Counted from the first letter of the stretch, positions 1 through 8,857 are shown. The stretch: 32,991 bases of DNA from Pseudoalteromonas aurantia (GCF_005886875.1 NZ_PNBY01000059.1:1-32991); one strand, 5' to 3'. Program-made: numbers and translations. Notes: generated by a model not told the origin, from the sequence alone.

Positions 1-344
1 AGTATGGCTAGTATGGCTAGAGGGATAGTTACTTAGCTGTGTGCAAAAACTAATGATGTGCAATACTGTTTGAAAACGTGTTATTCGTTACTCTTTAATT
101 GACCCGTTATAAGCACTGAATGATGGCACAAATTAAAGCTGTAGTCGTATGCTTTTTGTATTAAGTCTAGGCTTATCGTGAATGAGAACTCGAGTATGTG
201 TTGGGTCATTAGGCCTGTGACTTAGCTGTGATCAACATTCATTAATAATGTTAGTTCTAGGCCCTAGGAAACAAAACAAAGGGGCCAAATAGCCCCCTTA
301 TATTTATATATTTGCAAAACCCGCTTAAACCATAACTTTTATGG
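1..344. other. Left-edge non-coding region downstream of arcA
   Basis: No convincing coding region is visible in these 344 bases. The extreme left edge starts with a 9-base unit (agtatggct) repeated twice in tandem, which may continue outside the window. An 11-base string (acttagctgtg) occurs at 31-41 and again at 220-230. The right part carries the arcA terminator hairpin and a second hairpin (arms 328-335 and 339-346) that overlaps the arcA stop codon. I recognise nothing else. Confidence 0.5.
271..300 (-). terminator. Probable arcA terminator
   Basis: Read on the minus strand, a G-rich arm (292-299) pairs with a C-rich arm (279-286) around a short A/T-rich loop and is followed by a T-rich tract interrupted by G. 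It lies about 45 bases past the arcA stop codon. The stem has one bulged G. Confidence 0.65.
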
Positions 345-1061
345 TTAGCCGTCAATTTTACCGATGAATCGATAACCTTCACCATGAATTGTACTGATCA
401 GCTCGCTTGTATTGGTGTCACTTTCAAAGTGCTTACGAATACGACGGATCGTAACGTCAACAGTTCGGTCATTGGCACGCAGTTCACGACCTGTCATATG
501 CTTGATTAGTTGCTCGCGGCTGAATATGCGGCCTGGAGAATCTAGCATTAAACGAAGTGCTCTGTACTCACCTTTTGGTAAGCGTTTAGCTTCACCCGCT
601 GGTGATGTTAAACAGCGGCTGTTTTCATCTAGTTCCCAGCCGTTGAATGTGATCACACCGTTAGTTTCTATTGCTGACTCTTCACCTGAAGAACCTGTTC
701 TAGAAATTAAGTTGCGAGCCCGAATGGTCAACTCACGTGGATTAAATGGTTTTGTAATGTAGTCATCGGCACCAATTTCTAGCCCTAAAATACGGTCAAC
801 ATCATTATCGCGACCGGTTAGGAAAATTAGACCTATGTTTCTCTTCTGGCGTAATTCACGCGCTAAGATCAAGCCGTTTTTGCCTGGAAGATTGATGTCC
901 ATAACAACAAGGTTGACGTCGTCATGCGTTGTCAGTTTGTCATGCATGTCATCGCCATCAATGGCTTCAATTACTTTGTAACCTTCTGCTTCAAATAAAC
1001 TAACGAGGTTCAGGCGAGTTACGTCTTCATCCTCTACAATCAGAATGACTGGCGTTTGCAT
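345..1061 (-). CDS. arcA: Two-component response regulator ArcA
   Basis: This 238-residue protein is the aerobic/anaerobic respiration control regulator, a cytoplasmic transcription factor. The receiver domain (about 1-120) has the acidic pair E10-D11, phospho-acceptor D55 in [11 protein letters not shown]82 and K104 in the [10 protein letters not shown] segment, which is very close to E. coli ArcA. The OmpR/PhoB winged-helix domain (about 135-234) contains the [21 protein letters not shown] and [10 protein letters not shown] motifs typical of ArcA. Length is normal. It is separated from the upstream YfiR-like gene by 107 bases that hold a good sigma-70 promoter, so it is probably transcribed on its own. 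No ArcB-type hybrid kinase is in the window; the nearby kinase lacks receiver and Hpt domains, and a partnership is not shown. Confidence 0.96.
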   Translation of the reverse strand: MQTPVILIVEDEDVTRLNLVSLFEAEGYKVIEAIDGDDMHDKLTTHDDVNLVVMDINLPGKNGLILARELRQKRNIGLIFLTGRDNDVDRILGLEIGADDYITKPFNPRELTIRARNLISRTGSSGEESAIETNGVITFNGWELDENSRCLTSPAGEAKRLPKGEYRALRLMLDSPGRIFSREQLIKHMTGRELRANDRTVDVTIRRIRKHFESDTNTSELISTIHGEGYRFIGKIDG

Positions 1062-1133
1062 TATAAATTAACCTTTTCGGAATATATTATTTACATGTAA
1101 TTCGGCACTATCTAATAAAACCGAATATTTACG

Positions 1134-1162
1134 ATTATAGGAGTATATTCAATTGTTAACAA
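1134..1162 (-). promoter_or_regulatory. arcA sigma-70 promoter
   Basis: On the minus strand a -35 element TTGTTA (1157-1162) is followed by a 17-base spacer and a perfect -10 element TATAAT (1134-1139), leaving an untranslated leader of about 65 bases before arcA. The -35 lies in a perfect 10-base palindrome, TTGTTAACAA (1153-1162), which could be chance or a regulator site. Confidence 0.7.
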
Positions 1163-1168
1163 GTAAAA

Positions 1169-1687
1169 TCAGTTGGGATGAAACTTAGAAACTGCAAGCA
1201 ATCTCGATAACACAGTAAAGTTATGCTGAGTTATCTGTCGCCTATTTATATACAACCGGATTTTACTCCCTTCTTGGACCAATGAGGCTATACCACCGCC
1301 CTCAAGGAACTTAATGCTGTCTCCAACCAAAACCATATTTAAAGAGGTTGTATCGGTCCAAGTAGACAGTATATCATTTTCATTCAGTTCATCAATGTAT
1401 GTGATATCACACTGCTGAGAAAGTTCCATTATATTTGTATTTTTATCTATTTTAATAACTTCTATAGGGCGGTTACGTACAGTTAGGTTTTTATTCTCTG
1501 ATAAAATAGCACCAGGGCCTTTATTAATACTGTAAAAACAGAAGCGTGTTGTTGCTTTTTTTTGTTGATTAGGGAACTCAATAAACTTTGCCATTTGATA
1601 TAAAAACGCGGATCGCACCTCATTTGGAGTTTTCGCATTTGCGTAGTTAGCAAATACGATGAGCATAATGATTATGCCTCGCATCAC
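1169..1687 (-). CDS. YfiR-family periplasmic protein (DUF4154)
   Basis: This is a 172-residue exported protein of the YfiR/DUF4154 family. A hydrophobic signal segment (about 4-18) ends near ANAKT. The family hallmarks are the N-terminal SAFLYQMAKFIEFP block and the C-terminal GGGIASLVQEGSKIRLYINR block followed by the helix ending LSRLLAVSK. Cysteines C50 and C93 could form the disulfide seen in Pseudomonas YfiR. In characterised cases YfiR is a periplasmic repressor of the diguanylate cyclase YfiN; no YfiN is adjacent here. The gene starts with GTG at 1687 (an ATG follows directly at 1684), and this GTG overlaps the TGA stop of the upstream histidine kinase by four bases. The inferred role is a periplasmic sensor or modulator for that kinase. 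Confidence 0.85.
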   Translation of the reverse strand: MMRGIIIMLIVFANYANAKTPNEVRSAFLYQMAKFIEFPNQQKKATTRFCFYSINKGPGAILSENKNLTVRNRPIEVIKIDKNTNIMELSQQCDITYIDELNENDILSTWTDTTSLNMVLVGDSIKFLEGGGIASLVQEGSKIRLYINRRQITQHNFTVLSRLLAVSKFHPN

Positions 1688-3303
1688 CCAATCTCAACTA
1701 ATGGTAGGCTAATGATAAATCGAGTTCCGCTGGCATAATCCTCATCTAAAGCAATATTGCCATTGAGTGCTTGTGTTACCAAGTTGTAGACTAAATGCAT
1801 ACCTAGGCCACTGCCACCTTCACCACGCTTTGTTGTCACAAAAGGATCAAAAATTCGTTTGCGAATAGAATTTGGCACGCCACAGCCATTATCGGTATAT
1901 AAAATAGAAAGCTGATTGTTCGATCGGGAAATATTGATGTCGATGCTATTATTTTCAATGCCTTTAAACGCATGAAGTAAAGAGTTAGAAATAAGTTGCT
2001 CAAAGACTTGCTGCAAGGGCCCTGCCTTACTACTGATAGTTAAGCCGTCGGCACATTGAATATCTATTACAGGTTGTTTTACAGCAATGTCTGCCTTCAT
2101 CGCGGTGATGATGTTTGTTAGTAAATTAGTGATATTGACATCTGAACTAAGCTCTAAGTCTTGACTGACGGCAACTCGCTTGAAGCTAGATATGAGATCG
2201 GCTGCGCGGTTAAGGTTCCGATATATCAAATCTAGATTTTCAATACCATCGCCAATAAAGCGCTCCAGTTGCTTTGATGTGAGACTCTTTTGTTCGAAGG
2301 CGGTTTTAATGTCTGAAAGTTTGTCTCTTAATAGAGTAGAGCCTGTTACACCTAACCCTATTGGGGTATTAACCTCATGGGCGACACCAGCAACCATTTG
2401 GCCAAGTGAGGCCATTTTTTCATTTTCTACAATTTGGTTCTGATATTGGTGCATACGTTCGAGCGTATTAAGAAGCTCTTGGTTTGCCTCTCTGAGGGCG
2501 ATAGTACGTTGGTTAACCTTTCCTTCCAAACTTTGGTTAAGTTGTTTAATTTCTTGTTTATCAGCTTTATGGCGTTCTAACTGGTTTTGAGTTCGAGCCA
2601 GCATGAGGTTTAAGTTAGTGGCAAGTATATTTATTTCTTCAATATTACTTCTTTCTGCTCTAGCGTTATAATTATGGTTTTTAGAAACATCCTGCAGTAA
2701 AAGAGAAAGTGCCTCAATGGGTGTTGCTATTCTTTTTTGTATACCTCTAGCAACTAATAAAACTAACACCAAAACAAATAGGGTTAACATTATATCAACT
2801 ATTATTTTTGTATTTATGTATTTATTTAACCTTTCTAATCCACCTCTGATATATACATAGCCTTCTATTTTTCCTTCATAAACAACAGGCTTAATTAACT
2901 CAATATAATCTGCAGTTATTTTAGGTACTTTTAACTCATTAACACTATTAACTTTTAATGGTACAGGCGGAGTTTTACTGGCGTTATAGCTGGTGAAAAA
3001 GACTGGTTTATTTGTGACGTCATCAATGTCATAAATGTGAATATTTTTGACTAATTCAACTTCATTAAATGATTTTAGACGCTTTTCTTCTGTTTTTCGA
3101 TCTTCAAAAATTAACGTGATCTGTGCATTAAATGCGATGATCTCCGCTATCATATCTAACTTATTAATAATTAACTTTTTTTGTTCTTTGACATCAAGAT
3201 AGGTAGAGATTGAGATAGATAACGACAAACACAGAGCAGTAACCAACATTACTGCACTAACTAGAACCTTTCTTATACTTGTTTTTGGTGCCTTCTTAGC
3301 CAT
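1684..3303 (-). CDS. Membrane sensor histidine kinase
   Basis: This 539-residue protein should autophosphorylate on histidine in response to an envelope signal. It has a first membrane segment (about 12-34), a periplasmic domain of about 130 residues, a second membrane segment (about 167-186), a HAMP-like linker (about 187-240), a coiled coil (about 240-295), and a DHp domain with H309 in the GVAHEVNTPIG H-box. The ATPase domain has an N-box around N440, a G1 box DNGCGVP (471-477) and a G2 box GEGGSGLGM (494-502). There is no receiver or Hpt domain. A good ribosome site (AAAGG) precedes the ATG. It is cotranscribed and translationally coupled with the YfiR-like gene. No dedicated response regulator is adjacent apart from arcA, which has its own promoter. 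The signal and target are unknown. Confidence 0.9.
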   Translation of the reverse strand: MAKKAPKTSIRKVLVSAVMLVTALCLSLSISISTYLDVKEQKKLIINKLDMIAEIIAFNAQITLIFEDRKTEEKRLKSFNEVELVKNIHIYDIDDVTNKPVFFTSYNASKTPPVPLKVNSVNELKVPKITADYIELIKPVVYEGKIEGYVYIRGGLERLNKYINTKIIVDIMLTLFVLVLVLLVARGIQKRIATPIEALSLLLQDVSKNHNYNARAERSNIEEINILATNLNLMLARTQNQLERHKADKQEIKQLNQSLEGKVNQRTIALREANQELLNTLERMHQYQNQIVENEKMASLGQMVAGVAHEVNTPIGLGVTGSTLLRDKLSDIKTAFEQKSLTSKQLERFIGDGIENLDLIYRNLNRAADLISSFKRVAVSQDLELSSDVNITNLLTNIITAMKADIAVKQPVIDIQCADGLTISSKAGPLQQVFEQLISNSLLHAFKGIENNSIDINISRSNNQLSILYTDNGCGVPNSIRKRIFDPFVTTKRGEGGSGLGMHLVYNLVTQALNGNIALDEDYASGTRFIISLPLVEIG

Positions 3304-3467
3304 TACGGACCTTTATTCAACGTTTTAGAAATATGATCCAAATATGTTGTTATGGCTGTGCTATGTTTATGGAGCGAGTAGTGTGCCACTAACCGTTCTC
3401 GGAACATATACAACATCTAGATTTGATTCAATGACTGTAAACTATTCACAAGTGTAGCAAAGAGAAT

Positions 3468-3532
3468 GGATAAAATAACAAAAAATCCCTGATTCTTCAT
3501 GTTATTTTATCCGATCAGATAAGCGACAGGGA
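3468..3532 (-). repeat. Interleaved inverted repeats downstream of rsmC
   Basis: A perfect 13-base inverted repeat (3468-3480 with 3500-3512) encloses a 19-base loop. A second 6-base pair, 3486-3491 (inside the loop) with 3527-3532 (outside), interleaves with it. On the minus strand the second pairing ends in CAGGGA followed by six T, so it could serve as the rsmC terminator. The two pairings could compete, or together form a pseudoknot. The function is not known. Confidence 0.5.
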
Positions 3533-3539
3533 GGGGGGA

Positions 3540-4577
3540 CTAGTTTTTTTCCGCTTGATAAACGGTAAATTTAGTGTTCTTAGCAAGTGTTGTGTAGGTG
3601 CCAAATTGTTGCTCAAGTATAGGCGGGTATTTTAAAAAGTTATTGGCTACGATTTGAATCTTCCCTTTAGACTTTAAAAATTGTCTGCTATCGCTCAAGA
3701 ACCGGTCAGCAATGCCATAGTCGGTTGCAATACCTGTATGGAATGGCGGGTTGCTAATAAGTAAATTATATTGCCCTGGTACATTGTTGAGGCCGTCGCT
3801 GAGAATAAGCTCTCCAGATAAACCATTTAGTTGAAGTGTTTGTTCTGTTGCATACAATGCAAGTGCATTTACATCTAAGCAATGTAATTTTAAAGCAGCT
3901 TGCTTAGAGCCCATGAAAGTAGCAATTAAGCCTGCACCACAGCCAAAATCCAGTACAGATCCTTTATACGGTACTTCAATGTTCTCTAATAATAATTTGG
4001 TACCGACATCAAGCTTACCGTGGTTGAATACTCCTGGTAGGCTAATCGCACTAAACTCAAGATCCCCTACAGTGACTGTAAACTCAGTTTTATAGTGTTT
4101 AATGTCAAATTCAGTAAGTAGGTGTAGTTCTGAAAACTCGTATAAAACACAATGTTTTGCACTGTCTAGTTTACAAAATAGTTCAGCATGCGGTTTGAGT
4201 TGCTTTTCTACAGATTTCACGCCACCTTTATTGTGCCCAACGACGAGCAATCGAGTTTTGCTGGTTGCAATCGCCCTAATATTATCGAGCATCATCATCG
4301 CTTCAGGTTTTGATTTTGGATAAAAGTAGATGATGAGGTCTAAATCGTCTATCGCAGGTAAACTATGATCAACCGAGCTTAAAACCCCTGAGTATTGCTC
4401 AGCAGCTTGATGATCTGCAATGTTATAACTAAATGCGTGAACATCTCCGTTTGGGTTTAACTGCTTTAGTTGTGATAAAAAACCGTCTCTATTGGCATTT
4501 ATAACTAAAACCTGGTCTGCGTGCAATTCTTCTTCATTGCGCATTAACAATAAACTAGGGTTTGATAATTGGCTCAT
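3540..4577 (-). CDS. rsmC: 16S rRNA m2G1207 methyltransferase RsmC
   Basis: RsmC uses S-adenosylmethionine to methylate guanine N2 of G1207 in 16S rRNA of the small subunit. The 345-residue length matches E. coli RsmC (343). The N-terminal half (1-165) is the degenerate methyltransferase-like domain of this family. The catalytic C-terminal half has the SAM-binding motif VLDFGCGAG (208-216) and the N2-methyltransferase signature NPPF (276-279) followed by HTG. The start has a clear ribosome site (AAGAGA). It lies 32 bases downstream of trmB on the same strand, so the two are probably cotranscribed. RlmG is a related alternative, but length and neighbours favour RsmC. Confidence 0.93.
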   Translation of the reverse strand: MSQLSNPSLLLMRNEEELHADQVLVINANRDGFLSQLKQLNPNGDVHAFSYNIADHQAAEQYSGVLSSVDHSLPAIDDLDLIIYFYPKSKPEAMMMLDNIRAIATSKTRLLVVGHNKGGVKSVEKQLKPHAELFCKLDSAKHCVLYEFSELHLLTEFDIKHYKTEFTVTVGDLEFSAISLPGVFNHGKLDVGTKLLLENIEVPYKGSVLDFGCGAGLIATFMGSKQAALKLHCLDVNALALYATEQTLQLNGLSGELILSDGLNNVPGQYNLLISNPPFHTGIATDYGIADRFLSDSRQFLKSKGKIQIVANNFLKYPPILEQQFGTYTTLAKNTKFTVYQAEKN

Positions 4578-4609
4578 AAGATCTCTTAAGTTAGAAAGGG
4601 CACATGCCC

Positions 4610-5341
4610 TTAATTGCAGCGTTTAAACATTAAATCCCAAACACCGTGTCCGAGACGATGGCCGCGTTGCTCAAATTTAGTCAGAGGACGATTGTTTGGG
4701 CGGGGCATGTAATCAGATGTTTCTGATAGATTGTCATAGCCGGGGGCCGCGTTCATGACTTCAAGCATATGCTCGGCATAGTTTTCCCAGTCAGTCGCCA
4801 TGTGAAATATCCCACCGATTTTTAATTTACTACGCAGGCTTTCAACAAACTCCAGTTGCACAATACGGCGCTTATGATGGCGTTTTTTATGCCAAGGATC
4901 TGGGAAAAATAGTTGCATCGTGCTCAAGCTCGCATCTTTAATACAGTCTGCTAGAACTTCTACTGCATCATGCTCAAAGACACGTAAGTTGGTAATTCCG
5001 GCTTCGTCGGCTTCCATTAGACATGCCCCTACACCAGGTTTATGCACTTCAATACCAATAAAGTTTAGATGAGGTGCATTCTTAGCCATCTCAACCAATG
5101 ATTTACCCATACCAAAGCCAATTTCCAGCACCACGTCGTTATCATTGCCAAAGACTTCTGATAAATTTAGTAAACCTTGGCTGTGCTCGAGGCCCATGGT
5201 TGGCCAGCATTTTTCAATGGCCGCCGCTTGGCCTTTAGTTAAGCGACCTTCGCGCTTTACAAAGCTGCGTATTCTGCGGATATATTTGCCTTCTTGCTGA
5301 GCTTGCTCAAGCCTAGTTTTACTCGAATCGTTCATAGTCAT
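4610..5341 (-). CDS. trmB: tRNA (guanine-N7-)-methyltransferase TrmB
   Basis: TrmB makes m7G46 in the variable loop of tRNAs with SAM as donor. The sequence shows the N-terminal [17 protein letters not shown] block, the SAM motif [10 protein letters not shown] and the family signature [13 protein letters not shown]. From the ATG at 5341 it is 243 residues (E. coli 239); an ATG two codons later (5335) is equally possible and neither has a strong ribosome site. A longer reading from a TTG at 5395 would add an unconserved 18-residue tail, so I reject it. It diverges from mutY, as in E. coli, where trmB and mutY are also neighbours, and probably shares a transcript with rsmC. Confidence 0.94.
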   Translation of the reverse strand: MTMNDSSKTRLEQAQQEGKYIRRIRSFVKREGRLTKGQAAAIEKCWPTMGLEHSQGLLNLSEVFGNDNDVVLEIGFGMGKSLVEMAKNAPHLNFIGIEVHKPGVGACLMEADEAGITNLRVFEHDAVEVLADCIKDASLSTMQLFFPDPWHKKRHHKRRIVQLEFVESLRSKLKIGGIFHMATDWENYAEHMLEVMNAAPGYDNLSETSDYMPRPNNRPLTKFEQRGHRLGHGVWDLMFKRCN

Positions 5342-5461
5342 TCTGCACAGTGAAAATTGGGCGCATATTATCCCTGTTCGGCGCGATAAGTACAATAGCT
5401 TGACTGTTTTTAAAAGCCCCTTACACTGGCGGCCAAGTAGAATTAGTAAAGTGCACCGTCA

Positions 5462-6520
5462 ATGCAAGTATCAAATAGTCAGGCTAAATGGTTTGCTGAC
5501 CAAGTTGTTAGCTGGTATCACCTTCATGGTAGAAAAACATTGCCGTGGCAATTAGAAAAAACCCCCTACAAAGTATGGGTGTCAGAAGTGATGCTGCAAC
5601 AAACTCAAGTGGTGACAGTTATTCCTTATTTTAACCGCTTTATGGCGCGGTTTCCGAGCATCATTGATTTAGCAGATGCACCAGAAGATGAAGTGCTACA
5701 TCACTGGACAGGTTTAGGGTATTACGCGAGAGCAAGGAATTTACATAAAACGGCGAAAATTGTACGTGATGACTATCAAGGCCAATTTCCTTATACAATG
5801 GAGCAAGTCGTTGCTTTACCAGGTATAGGCCGTTCTACTGCAGGCGCAATTTTATCATTAGCATTGGGGCAACATCATCCTATTTTAGATGGCAATGTGA
5901 AACGGGTTTTAGCGCGGTTTTTTATGGTAGAAGGGTGGTATGGTGTTAAGAAAGTAGAAAATGCCTTGTGGGCATTGACGGAAAAAATAACCCCACAAAG
6001 TAATGTAACTGAATTTAATCAAGCTATGATGGATCTCGGGGCGAGTGTGTGTTCTAGAGCTAACTTTGATTGTCAGGCTTGCCCACTAGTGACTGATTGC
6101 CTTGCCCACAAACATAACCAAGTAAAAGCTTTTCCTAATTCAAAACCCAAAAAAGAGAAACCCAAAAAATCTGCGTATCATTTAATGATAAAAACAGAGA
6201 ATAAACTGTTGATGGAAAAAAGGCCGAGTTCGGGCATATGGGGTGGGTTATTTGGTTTTTTTGAATTTGAAACATTGGAGCAAGTTGAACTATTTTTGAC
6301 GCAACAGGGCGTTGAGGGTAAGGTTCACTCTCTAGCACCTTTTGTACACATATTTACTCATTTTGAGCTAACTATTAATCCAATAATTCTGCATTTAGAT
6401 AGCATACCTGACTGTGTGCATGAACAGCCATTGTTATGGTATGACTTAAATGATCCTGCCCAAGTTGGTTTAGCGGCACCGACTAAAAAGTTAGTTAAAG
6501 TCATAAGCGCAATGAGTTAA
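5462..6520 (+). CDS. mutY: Adenine DNA glycosylase MutY
   Basis: MutY removes adenine mispaired with 8-oxoguanine, preventing G:C to T:A mutations. The 352-residue protein has catalytic E42 in SEVMLQQTQ, the helix-hairpin-helix [10 protein letters not shown] (119-128) with catalytic D143 in ILDGNVKR, and four iron-sulfur cysteines, C197, C204, C207 and C213, with the expected C-x6-C-x2-C-x5-C spacing. The C-terminal part (about 230-350) is the MutT-like domain that recognises 8-oxoG. Length and sequence are very close to E. coli MutY (350). It is followed after 34 bases by yggX, the same order as in E. coli, so the pair is likely one operon. Confidence 0.97.
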   Translation: MQVSNSQAKWFADQVVSWYHLHGRKTLPWQLEKTPYKVWVSEVMLQQTQVVTVIPYFNRFMARFPSIIDLADAPEDEVLHHWTGLGYYARARNLHKTAKIVRDDYQGQFPYTMEQVVALPGIGRSTAGAILSLALGQHHPILDGNVKRVLARFFMVEGWYGVKKVENALWALTEKITPQSNVTEFNQAMMDLGASVCSRANFDCQACPLVTDCLAHKHNQVKAFPNSKPKKEKPKKSAYHLMIKTENKLLMEKRPSSGIWGGLFGFFEFETLEQVELFLTQQGVEGKVHSLAPFVHIFTHFELTINPIILHLDSIPDCVHEQPLLWYDLNDPAQVGLAAPTKKLVKVISAMS

Positions 6521-6554
6521 ACTATGAGTATCTTCCCTAATTAGGTAATGAATT

Positions 6555-6830
6555 ATGGCCCGTACTATATTTTGTCAAAAATTACAAAAAGATGCTCCTG
6601 GATTGGATTTTCAGCTCTATCCAGGAGAGCTTGGTGAAAAGATCTTCAACAACATTTCAAAAGAAGTGTGGCAACAATGGCAACACAAGCAAACCATGTT
6701 AATAAATGAAAAGCATTTAAATATGATGGACCCAGCACACCGAGAGTTACTTGAAGAGCAAATGGTAGGCTTTTTGTTTGAAAATAAAGAAGTAGAAATT
6801 GAAGGGTATCGACCTCCGGAGCAAAAGTAA
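6555..6830 (+). CDS. yggX: YggX family Fe(2+)-trafficking/oxidative protection protein
   Basis: This 91-residue cytoplasmic protein matches YggX over its full length, including conserved C7 in [15 protein letters not shown], the YPGELG segment and the helix [13 protein letters not shown]. YggX is implicated in protecting iron-sulfur clusters and labile iron from oxidation; its exact biochemical role is debated. It sits directly after mutY, itself an iron-sulfur enzyme acting on oxidative DNA damage, and a strong terminator follows. Confidence 0.96.
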   Translation: MARTIFCQKLQKDAPGLDFQLYPGELGEKIFNNISKEVWQQWQHKQTMLINEKHLNMMDPAHRELLEEQMVGFLFENKEVEIEGYRPPEQK

Positions 6831-6868
6831 CGCTCTATAACCCTTCATTATTTTTGATTACTACCATT

Positions 6869-6896
6869 AAAAAGCCGCTTTATAGCGGCTTTTTAA
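6869..6896. terminator. Bidirectional terminator between yggX and ispB
   Basis: The hairpin arms aaagccgct (6871-6879) and agcggcttt (6884-6892) enclose a four-base loop. There are A residues before and T residues after, so it can end transcription from both converging genes. Confidence 0.88.
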
Positions 6897-6919
6897 TATC
6901 AACAACAGCTTTGAATTGT

Positions 6920-7891
6920 CTAATGATCTCGCGATACCGATAATTCAGCTAATGCGATCAGTGCTTGTTTATAGTTTGAATCAGGGAGTATGGATAACAT
7001 ATTAATGGCTTTGTTTGCTTCATCCTTTGCCTTATCTATTGCAAAATCCAGTGCTTTTGTTTCACGTAATGTAACAAGTATATCGGCTAAATACTCCAAC
7101 CCATTTCCTTGCTCTATTGCTTTACGGATCTGGTTGACCTGTTCAGGCCTGCCATGGCGCATTGCATATATAAGAGGAAGCGTTGGTTTACCTTCAGCTA
7201 GATCATCACCAAGGTTTTTGCCCATTTGTTCTGCATTAGCACTGTAATCGAGAACATCGTCAACTAGTTGGAAGGCTGTGCCTAAATGCATTCCATAAAG
7301 CTTTAAGGCGTCTTGTATTTCGTTTGATTGTTCAAGAACAACGGCAGGAAGTAAAGTCGCAGCTTCGAATAGCTTAGCCGTTTTACTATATATTACCTGC
7401 ATATAACTTTCTTCAGTCGTGTCAGGATCATTACAGTTCATTAACTGTAATACTTCCCCTTCGGCGATAATATTGGTTGCATCGGCTAAAATCTGCATTA
7501 CTTGCATGTTTTGCAAACCAACCATCAATTGAAATGAGCGGGTGTATATAAAGTCACCGACCAACACGCTGGCAGCGTTGCCAAACTCTGCATTTGCAGT
7601 CGGTTCGCCACGACGTAATGCTGATTCATCTACTACGTCATCGTGTAAAAGCGTTGCGGTGTGAATAAACTCGACAATTGTAGCCAAAGTAACGTGTTTA
7701 TCGCCTTGATGTGCAAGCGCCTTTGCTGCCAATAAAGTAAGCATCGGTCTAATTCTTTTGCCACCACTGTTAACAATATACAGACCAAGCTGGTTAACTA
7801 GTGCAACGTCAGATTGCATTTGTGCGTGTATTAGTTCATTGACGTTTTGCATATCGGTTTCGATCAACGTCTGGATCGTTTTGATATCCAT
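6920..7891 (-). CDS. ispB: Octaprenyl diphosphate synthase IspB
   Basis: IspB extends farnesyl diphosphate with isopentenyl diphosphate to the C40 side chain of ubiquinone and menaquinone. Both aspartate-rich motifs are present, DDVVD (84-88) and DDVLD (211-215), plus GGKRIRPM (43-50) and the EGEVLQLMN block. The ATG at 7891 gives 323 residues, the same as E. coli IspB, and has a GGAG ribosome site five bases upstream. The open frame continues upstream to 8110, but that 73-residue extension looks like translated promoter sequence, so I exclude it. It diverges from rplU, a conserved arrangement. The exact chain length made cannot be read from the sequence. Confidence 0.95.
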   Translation of the reverse strand: MDIKTIQTLIETDMQNVNELIHAQMQSDVALVNQLGLYIVNSGGKRIRPMLTLLAAKALAHQGDKHVTLATIVEFIHTATLLHDDVVDESALRRGEPTANAEFGNAASVLVGDFIYTRSFQLMVGLQNMQVMQILADATNIIAEGEVLQLMNCNDPDTTEESYMQVIYSKTAKLFEAATLLPAVVLEQSNEIQDALKLYGMHLGTAFQLVDDVLDYSANAEQMGKNLGDDLAEGKPTLPLIYAMRHGRPEQVNQIRKAIEQGNGLEYLADILVTLRETKALDFAIDKAKDEANKAINMLSILPDSNYKQALIALAELSVSRDH

Positions 7892-8258
7892 CGTACTCCA
7901 AGCCAGGTTAAAATAGATAAGCGAGGCGAGTGTACTACACTTTTTCACTAAGCTCGATATTTTGTCAAATAACAGTAAAAAAAAAACATAACCAAGTGCC
8001 ATGCTGTTGAATATATAGCCAAATAAAGGTGTTTTTTTGATGTGTTTGCTGTAGCTCCAAAAGTGTAAAAAAGCGCTTTGGTTTATGTGCTTTTTTGGAT
8101 AAACTAGCAAAAAATAATTATTCGCTCTCTTAGCCGCTATTTTTTATTCAGTTTAAATCAAATTGGGCTTGCACGTAGATTCGCATTAGCGTAAACTTCG
8201 CGCCCTATTGAAGAATATTAAGTTGCGTCGATTTGAGGGCGCACAAGCGGAGTTAATT
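7892..8258. other. ispB-rplU divergent intergenic region
   Basis: These 367 bases hold the ispB ribosome site, an AT-rich stretch, and the rplU promoter and leader described separately. The minus-strand frame running through it encodes a Phe/Leu/Ser-rich peptide with no recognisable family and is not called as a gene. Confidence 0.6.
8169..8204 (+). promoter_or_regulatory. rplU-rpmA promoter with GC-rich discriminator
   Basis: TTGCAC (8169-8174), a 17-base spacer and TAAACT (8192-8197) form a good sigma-70 promoter. The next bases, tcgcgcc, make a GC-rich discriminator, a known feature of promoters for ribosomal components under stringent (ppGpp) control. Transcription would start near 8204, leaving a leader of about 55 bases before the rplU ATG. 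Confidence 0.7.
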
Positions 8259-8570
8259 ATGTACGCGGTTTTCCAAAGTGGTGGTAAACAGCACCGTGTG
8301 ACTGAAGGTCAAACGATTCGTCTAGAAAAACTAGACGTTGAGACTGGTGCAGCAGTTGAATTCGATTCAGTACTTCTAGTTGCTGATGGTGAGAAAATCG
8401 AGATCGGTGCCCCGTTCGTAAACGGTGGTAAAGTGACAGCTGAGGTTGTTTCACACGGTCGCGGTGAGAAGATTAAGGTCGTTAAATTTAGACGTCGTAA
8501 GCATTCTCGTAAGCAGATGGGCCATCGTCAATGGTTCACTGAAGTTAAAATCACTGGCATTAGCGCTTAA
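8259..8570 (+). CDS. rplU: 50S ribosomal protein L21
   Basis: L21 binds 23S rRNA in the large subunit. The ATG at 8259 gives 103 residues, identical in length to E. coli L21, beginning [14 protein letters not shown] and ending with the conserved [19 protein letters not shown] ribosome site (8249-8252) fixes this start. An in-frame start at 8208 would add 17 unconserved residues and lies at the very start of the predicted leader, so I reject it. It is the first gene of the rplU-rpmA operon. Confidence 0.98.
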   Translation: MYAVFQSGGKQHRVTEGQTIRLEKLDVETGAAVEFDSVLLVADGEKIEIGAPFVNGGKVTAEVVSHGRGEKIKVVKFRRRKHSRKQMGHRQWFTEVKITGISA

Positions 8571-8587
8571 TTTAGAGGTACAGAGAG

Positions 8588-8845
8588 ATGGCACATAAGA
8601 AGGCAGCTGGTAGTACTCGTAACGGTCGCGATTCAGAAAGTAAACGCTTAGGTGTGAAACGTTTTGGTGGCGAATCAGTTTTAGCGGGTAACATCATCGT
8701 ACGTCAACGTGGTACTCGTTTCCACGCTGGTTCTAACGCAGGTATTGGTAAAGACCATACAATTTTTGCAAAAGCAGACGGTAAAGTTGTTTTTGAACAA
8801 AAAGGTCCTTTAAACCGTAAATACGTTAGTATCGTTGCTGAGTAA
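8588..8845 (+). CDS. rpmA: 50S ribosomal protein L27
   Basis: L27 is an 85-residue large-subunit protein whose N-terminal tail reaches the peptidyl transferase centre. The N-terminus [16 protein letters not shown], the [16 protein letters not shown] block and the [12 protein letters not shown] block are all typical, and the length equals E. coli L27. It begins 17 bases after rplU and is followed by a strong terminator. The gene that follows rpmA in E. coli (yhbE) is absent; obgE comes next after a structured spacer. Confidence 0.98.
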   Translation: MAHKKAAGSTRNGRDSESKRLGVKRFGGESVLAGNIIVRQRGTRFHAGSNAGIGKDHTIFAKADGKVVFEQKGPLNRKYVSIVAE

Positions 8846-8857
8846 TCGGTAAAGATT

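Noticed and set aside
5342..5395. TTG start for TrmB at 5395
   Set aside because: Adds an unconserved tail to a protein that already has the expected length from 5341 or 5335.
7892..8110. A 73-residue N-terminal extension of IspB
   Set aside because: Not homologous to IspB; the ATG at 7891 has a good ribosome site and gives exactly the E. coli length.
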